DNA of 52,594 bases, from positions 1 to 52,594 of the forward strand of contig JAGVKG010000068.1 in the NCBI GenBank assembly GCA_020050685.1, written 5' to 3'. Every line of letters begins with the position of its first letter. Position 1 is the stretch's first letter. The position numbers and the translations under genes were made by a program. Under the pieces are notes generated by a model that was not told the origin of the DNA, ran no database searches, and was given only the letters and a program-made list of their open reading frames with translations. This DNA comes from Candidatus Obscuribacterales bacterium (GTDB taxonomy: Bacteria > Cyanobacteriota > Vampirovibrionia > Obscuribacterales > Obscuribacteraceae). Positions 49,009 to 52,594 of the stretch are shown piece after piece.

Positions 49009-49443
49009 ATGCCTACCCTGATTTGTCCGCACTGTGGAGCAGAAATGAATGCACCATTGAAGTTTTGTCTCTCCTGCGGGCGACTAATCTCGGAGGCTGA
49101 TAAAAAACGCTTTGGTGGTATTAAGGCTATCGGCAAGGGTGGTGTTACCAAACGTTTAGGTGAAGTATTGTCGCCGGCATCGTTTGGTTTGTCCAAAAAA
49201 TCTTATGGCGTACAACGTTCAATGCGCGAGTTTCTTTTGCAATTTTCATTGGCGCTTGGTTTTATTTTCTTCGTCATCTTTGGACTAAAGTATTTATTTG
49301 AAATAGTAGTACCAAAGTTGGTACCCAAACATGCGGCTCCGGCGCCCAGTGCAGAACCCCTAAACGGCAAAGAGACTCCCGAGGAATCCCCAGCTTCAAG
49401 TCAGCCAGATACTCATTCGGATAGCGGTTTGCCATCCAAATAA
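49009..49443 (+). CDS. zinc-ribbon membrane protein, unknown function
   Basis: 144 aa. N-terminal zinc ribbon CPHC-x12-CLSC (residues 6-24), a basic linker, one transmembrane helix (FLLQFSLALGFIFFVIFGLKYLF, about 75-97), and a Pro/Ser/Glu-rich tail. The ribbon is therefore cytoplasmic or peripheral depending on topology. The last 31 bp overlap the 3' end of the large convergent LysM gene, which also carries a zinc ribbon. Confidence 0.82.
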   Translation: MPTLICPHCGAEMNAPLKFCLSCGRLISEADKKRFGGIKAIGKGGVTKRLGEVLSPASFGLSKKSYGVQRSMREFLLQFSLALGFIFFVIFGLKYLFEIVVPKLVPKHAAPAPSAEPLNGKETPEESPASSQPDTHSDSGLPSK

Positions 49444-52400
49444 TTCTGATAATATTGTTGCCAGTTTGAATCCAAGTCGCTTTCGGCTAATTCTTGCACT
49501 GCCTGTGGTGGCAGATCAATTCGGATTGTGCGCTTTCTATTGTGCTTGGTAAATTCATGACGCACTGCTTGTGTTTCAGAAATTTCATAAGCAAGTATGG
49601 GCTTCCATTCTTCCTTATCGCGTATTTCTAAAGAAGATTGCCTAACGGTGCCAGACTCCAATTTGTCGGTGACCAATCTGCACGTTTCGCTCAGCTCTTT
49701 TACTAGCTGCTTGGCGGATTTAACAACGCTCTCAGTCTCTTGCCGCATCAATCCAGCTGCCCGCAAAATAGTACTGGTCGGATTGTCATCCTCATTTGTT
49801 TCAATACCTTTGACTATAGGCACTTTACTCGCCTGTGATTTGTCTGCATCCTTGGCAATGGGCTCTCGTGCCGTTTTCTTGGTCTTATCACCAAGTTTTT
49901 CAGTCTTCAAATTTGCAGTATCCATTTCCTGAGTTTCTGCATTGGCAGCCTTTTCGCCAAAAGAGTGTCCGCATTTTGGACAGAATGTTGCGGCCAATGT
50001 TGTGATGCTTGAGCACTCGGGGCATGGTTTTGTGACAATGTCGAAATCGTGGGTGCTGCCACCAGCTGATTTTGCTTGTCCTGTCCCACCAGTATTGGCG
50101 GTCTGTCTGCTCTGACCGAACGTATCTTGATTCTCGCTGATAAATGTTTCAATTTGTTCGGCAGTTGGGATGACCAAGGACATGCCACGTTTGAGTGCAA
50201 CGGTTGGCACTCCTTTGGCATCGGCTGTAGTTGGAAGTTCATTGACTGCTGCCAGCAATTTCCAAAGCTTGATGTTTTGCAGGGCTGGATGTTTGAGGGC
50301 AATTGTTCGTAGTGTGTCTCCCAGCCGGACCGTATATTTGATCTGTCCTGACTCCTCTTGTTTGCCTTTTTTCAATGGCCCCAAGAGTTTCTCCATGTTT
50401 TCGCGGCGAATTTGGGCAGCAGCAAAACTCTCGGCAGCTGATGCCGGATCAGCGAACATTGATGCACCACCTGCGGTATCAGATAGTCCTAATTTACCAG
50501 ACAATTCCGTGCGCAAGTTGTCTGCTTGTCCCAGTGCGTTTGCTTCCCAGGCTGCCAATTCCTCTTCTGCGGTTTGGAATTGACCGGCATAAGCAAACTC
50601 ACCTTGATCACCGGAAAATGGTCTTTCGCGGAAGTCCTTAATATCGGTTGTTGTTGGTAAGTAAAGCGCTAATTTCGGTTTGAGGTTAAGGATCTTTTTG
50701 CCATCACGTGTCCAAGAAGGAATATTGTTTTGGTTTATTTCGTAAATCAACGGCGCTAATTTGCGATCACGCAATCTATTGCTGGCAATTGACTCAAGCG
50801 TATCACCTTGTTGGACAATGTATTTTTCCCGACGCTCGTCGTCTTGCTTTTTCTGCTCTTCTTGCTTTTCTTCCTCTTTAGTGCGATCGGCAGAGGCAGC
50901 GGTCATTGCACTGCCAAGTCCACCCATTTGTTGTGCAGTTAGTCCATCTTGATCCTTATCTTTGTCTTCTGCCTTCTTGCCTTTACCGTCGTCTTTGCCG
51001 GCAAGGCTTGGATCTTTTTGTCCTGGTCCTAATCCTTGCTGTCCAGGTTGGCCTGGTTGTTGACCGGATTTCAGTGCATCAAGTGCTGCTTCGGCAATTT
51101 GGCCTTTTGCTGTTGGATCTTTAGTGCCAAGACCTAATCCCTCTAGTGCTGCAGCTGAGACGGCAGCAGCTGTGGCGTCTTTGCCCGGAACTTTGGTTGC
51201 TAAATCACGACCGGCTAGATCTTTGCCGGCTAAATCTTTGCCAGCCAAATCACGTCCGGCAAGATCTTTTAGTCCGCCGAGAACTGATTCTAATTGTTTT
51301 TGTTGATCTAACTTGGAAGCAGCATCAAGTCCTCGGGCAGTTGCGTCTTGTGTACTTGTGTGTGTACCAAGCTCTTTCATGGCGATAAGCGCTTTACCAA
51401 GTTCTGCTGCCGGACCGGTTTTTGCTTGGTCTTGCATAGCCCGCATCACATCAAGGGCCGTCAAGGCTTTCTCCGGACCAGTTTGTTTGTTGTATTCACC
51501 AAGTAGTTTTGTTAGTTCAGTAAATGCAGCACCTCTCTGCTTGTCTGAACCAGAAAGCAACTGATCTCTATTTGAATTGAGAAATAGTGCCAGAGTATCA
51601 AATGGTGCTTTTGATAATCCGCCCAAGCCACCGCCTGGAATGTCCGAAGGTTTTGTCCCAAGACCAAGTAGCTCTTTCAGTCTATCCAAAGATGCACCGT
51701 CCAAACGATCTTTGTCTTTGTTGAGCTCGAGTAAAGATTTGATTTCTTTCAGTGCATCCGGGCTAATGCTTTTCAGAAGCTCTGCCAATTTTTGCTTGCT
51801 TGGATCGAGATCGGAAACTTTTCCTTGCTCGAATGCCTTGATCGCATCTTGTAAAGATTGTCTACCTTCTTTGGTGGTTAAATCGATAGGCTTGTCCTTC
51901 GCATCCGGTGCTGGCTTTTGCAAGTCGCTTGGTTTGTCGGAAGGCTTCTCTTTTGGTGCATTGTCCTTCGGCGCATTGTCTTTTGGTTCACGTGGAGTCT
52001 CAAGTTTGGGATTATCGTCTCGCCCTCTGTTCTTTCCCGAGTCGTCTGACTTAGGAGAGTCAAGGCGATCGCTGCCCTTTGGTCCGTCACCAGCCTTCGG
52101 TCCGTCATTTTTGGGTGTGTCGCCACCTTTTGGTGTATCACCGCCTTTTGGTGTGTCGCCACCTTTTGGTGTGTCGCCACCTTTTGGCGTGTCGCCGCCT
52201 TTTGGCGTGTCGCTGCCTTTTGGCGTGTCGCTGCCTTTTGGTGTATCACCACCCTTTGGCGTGTCACTACCTGTGTCTAGACCGCGACTTTTGCCCTTGC
52301 TATCATCCGAATCTTTTTTGCCATCAACCGAGCCTGAGTCGATTTTGTCTTTTTTGTCTGAAAAGCCCCCTGTTTTGTTGTCTGTCGGGATGGTACCGGA

Positions 52401-52594
52401 TCCGGAATCCTTTTTCTCGTCTTGCTTGTCCTTCTTATCTTGGAAGTTGGACTTCTCGTCTGTTTTTGATTTGTTTTCTGTGCCGCTACCGGTGGTGCTA
52501 TCTGTAGAAGTGGAATCCTTTTTCTCGTCTTGCTTGTCCTTCTTATCTTGGAAGTTGGACTTCTCGTCTGTTTTTGATTTGTTTTCTGTGCCGC
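49413..52594 (-). CDS. giant LysM and zinc-ribbon repeat protein (5' end outside window)
   Basis: The frame is open from the window edge to the stop at 49413, at least 1,060 codons; the true start is not in this window. From the N-terminal side: Asp/Lys/Ser-rich repeats (52404-52594), DTPKG(G/S) hexapeptide repeats (52114-52271), a Leu/Asp-rich helical region, DLAG(R/K) repeats (about 51190-51275), and a charged linker. Then come two LysM domains (about 50690-50830, with VQQGDTLESIA; about 50150-50335, with VRLGDTLRTIA), a C-x2-C...C-x2-C zinc ribbon (about 49960-50030) and a C-terminal tail. LysM suggests binding to a GlcNAc-containing glycan; overall role unknown. A TTG at 51923 is not needed as a start. 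Confidence 0.85.
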   Translation of the reverse strand, partial: GTENKSKTDEKSNFQDKKDKQDEKKDSTSTDSTTGSGTENKSKTDEKSNFQDKKDKQDEKKDSGSGTIPTDNKTGGFSDKKDKIDSGSVDGKKDSDDSKGKSRGLDTGSDTPKGGDTPKGSDTPKGSDTPKGGDTPKGGDTPKGGDTPKGGDTPKGGDTPKNDGPKAGDGPKGSDRLDSPKSDDSGKNRGRDDNPKLETPREPKDNAPKDNAPKEKPSDKPSDLQKPAPDAKDKPIDLTTKEGRQSLQDAIKAFEQGKVSDLDPSKQKLAELLKSISPDALKEIKSLLELNKDKDRLDGASLDRLKELLGLGTKPSDIPGGGLGGLSKAPFDTLALFLNSNRDQLLSGSDKQRGAAFTELTKLLGEYNKQTGPEKALTALDVMRAMQDQAKTGPAAELGKALIAMKELGTHTSTQDATARGLDAASKLDQQKQLESVLGGLKDLAGRDLAGKDLAGKDLAGRDLATKVPGKDATAAAVSAAALEGLGLGTKDPTAKGQIAEAALDALKSGQQPGQPGQQGLGPGQKDPSLAGKDDGKGKKAEDKDKDQDGLTAQQMGGLGSAMTAASADRTKEEEKQEEQKKQDDERREKYIVQQGDTLESIASNRLRDRKLAPLIYEINQNNIPSWTRDGKKILNLKPKLALYLPTTTDIKDFRERPFSGDQGEFAYAGQFQTAEEELAAWEANALGQADNLRTELSGKLGLSDTAGGASMFADPASAAESFAAAQIRRENMEKLLGPLKKGKQEESGQIKYTVRLGDTLRTIALKHPALQNIKLWKLLAAVNELPTTADAKGVPTVALKRGMSLVIPTAEQIETFISENQDTFGQSRQTANTGGTGQAKSAGGSTHDFDIVTKPCPECSSITTLAATFCPKCGHSFGEKAANAETQEMDTANLKTEKLGDKTKKTAREPIAKDADKSQASKVPIVKGIETNEDDNPTSTILRAAGLMRQETESVVKSAKQLVKELSETCRLVTDKLESGTVRQSSLEIRDKEEWKPILAYEISETQAVRHEFTKHNRKRTIRIDLPPQAVQELAESDLDSNWQQYYQNYLDGKPLSE
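51190..51275 (-). repeat. DLAG(R/K) pentapeptide repeats
   Basis: About five consecutive units of DLAGR/DLAGK, imperfect at the DNA level (period 15 bp), inside the giant LysM gene. Confidence 0.75.
52114..52271 (-). repeat. 18-bp tandem repeat, about nine units
   Basis: Nine 18-bp units such as GGTGTGTCGCCACCTTTT (plus strand), encoding D-T-P-K-G-(G/S) on the minus strand. Units differ by a few third-position changes. It is preceded in the protein by further Asp/Lys/Pro-rich sequence. Confidence 0.9.
52404..52594 (-). repeat. 83-bp exact repeat, period 108 bp
   Basis: 52404-52486 is identical to 52512-52594 (83 bp), giving a 36-codon period. It encodes a Lys/Asp/Ser/Gln-rich hydrophilic unit (NKSKTDEKSNFQDKKDKQ and following). 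The second copy runs into the window edge, so more units may follow. Exact identity points to recent duplication or homogenisation. Confidence 0.92.

Noticed and set aside
52114-52271. CRISPR array
   Set aside because: Units are 18 bp, contiguous, without spacers and in a coding frame, so this is a coding tandem repeat.
52079-52507. 142-codon + strand frame rich in Cys/His/Leu
   Set aside because: It is the antisense reading of the Asp/Lys/Pro repeat region of the giant LysM gene; its apparent repeats are a by-product of that repeat.

Overview
The window is a gene-dense bacterial chromosome segment (about 48-50% G+C by eye). It carries mostly housekeeping genes with a few accessory islands. 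A diderm envelope is suggested by an ECF sigma/anti-sigma operon that ends in a Spy/CpxP-like periplasmic protein. YvcK with N-terminal membrane helices, an ArgRS-like DALR protein lacking the catalytic domain, and large LysM proteins make me favour a non-photosynthetic relative of cyanobacteria (Vampirovibrionia/Melainabacteria, e.g. Obscuribacterales). That assignment is inference; no rRNA or marker comparison was possible.

Layout. 1-8.5 kb: leucyl aminopeptidase, a secreted protein of unknown function, a LysM protein with His-rich repeats, glycerate kinase, a small unknown protein and a WYL-domain protein. 8.6-12.2 kb: an ArgRS-derived protein without catalytic domain, divergent from panB-panC and a DUF2520 reductase-like gene (pantothenate synthesis). 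12.2-15.1 kb: accessory island with a Phd-VapC toxin-antitoxin pair inserted between copies of a ~75-80 bp direct repeat, a HigBA pair, and an orphan gene flanked by related hairpins. 15.1-17.8 kb: PfpI/DJ-1 protein and the rpoE-type sigma, triple zinc-finger anti-sigma and Spy-like operon. 17.8-23.3 kb: pncB, metK1, an FHA-cyclase and a GH3 glycosidase. 23.4-24.3 kb: RHH-like protein and BrnTA. 24.3-28 kb: miaB, ribD, znuA-like.

28.0-33.5 kb holds the most unusual part. A second metK heads a compact + strand operon: metK2, a 564-aa protein I cannot place, a class I methyltransferase and an Fe(II)/2-oxoglutarate dioxygenase. Its leader contains a short ORF with four Met codons in seven positions, a strong intrinsic terminator just before metK2, and upstream sequence able to pair with the terminator arm. 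This looks like a transcription-attenuated SAM-producing and SAM-consuming pathway.

33.5-49.4 kb: DUF3800 protein, a phosphofructokinase with pyrophosphate-type signature, sucCD with a clear terminator, patatin, flavin reductase-like protein, def-rapZ(C-terminal domain only)-yvcK, a hydrolase/secreted protein/YgjP-type metallopeptidase run, fabF, and a cysteine module (cysteine dioxygenase-like, cysK, cysE). 49.4 kb to the end: a very large, highly repetitive LysM and zinc-ribbon protein on the minus strand whose 5' end lies outside the window. No tRNA, rRNA, CRISPR array or transposase was recognised.
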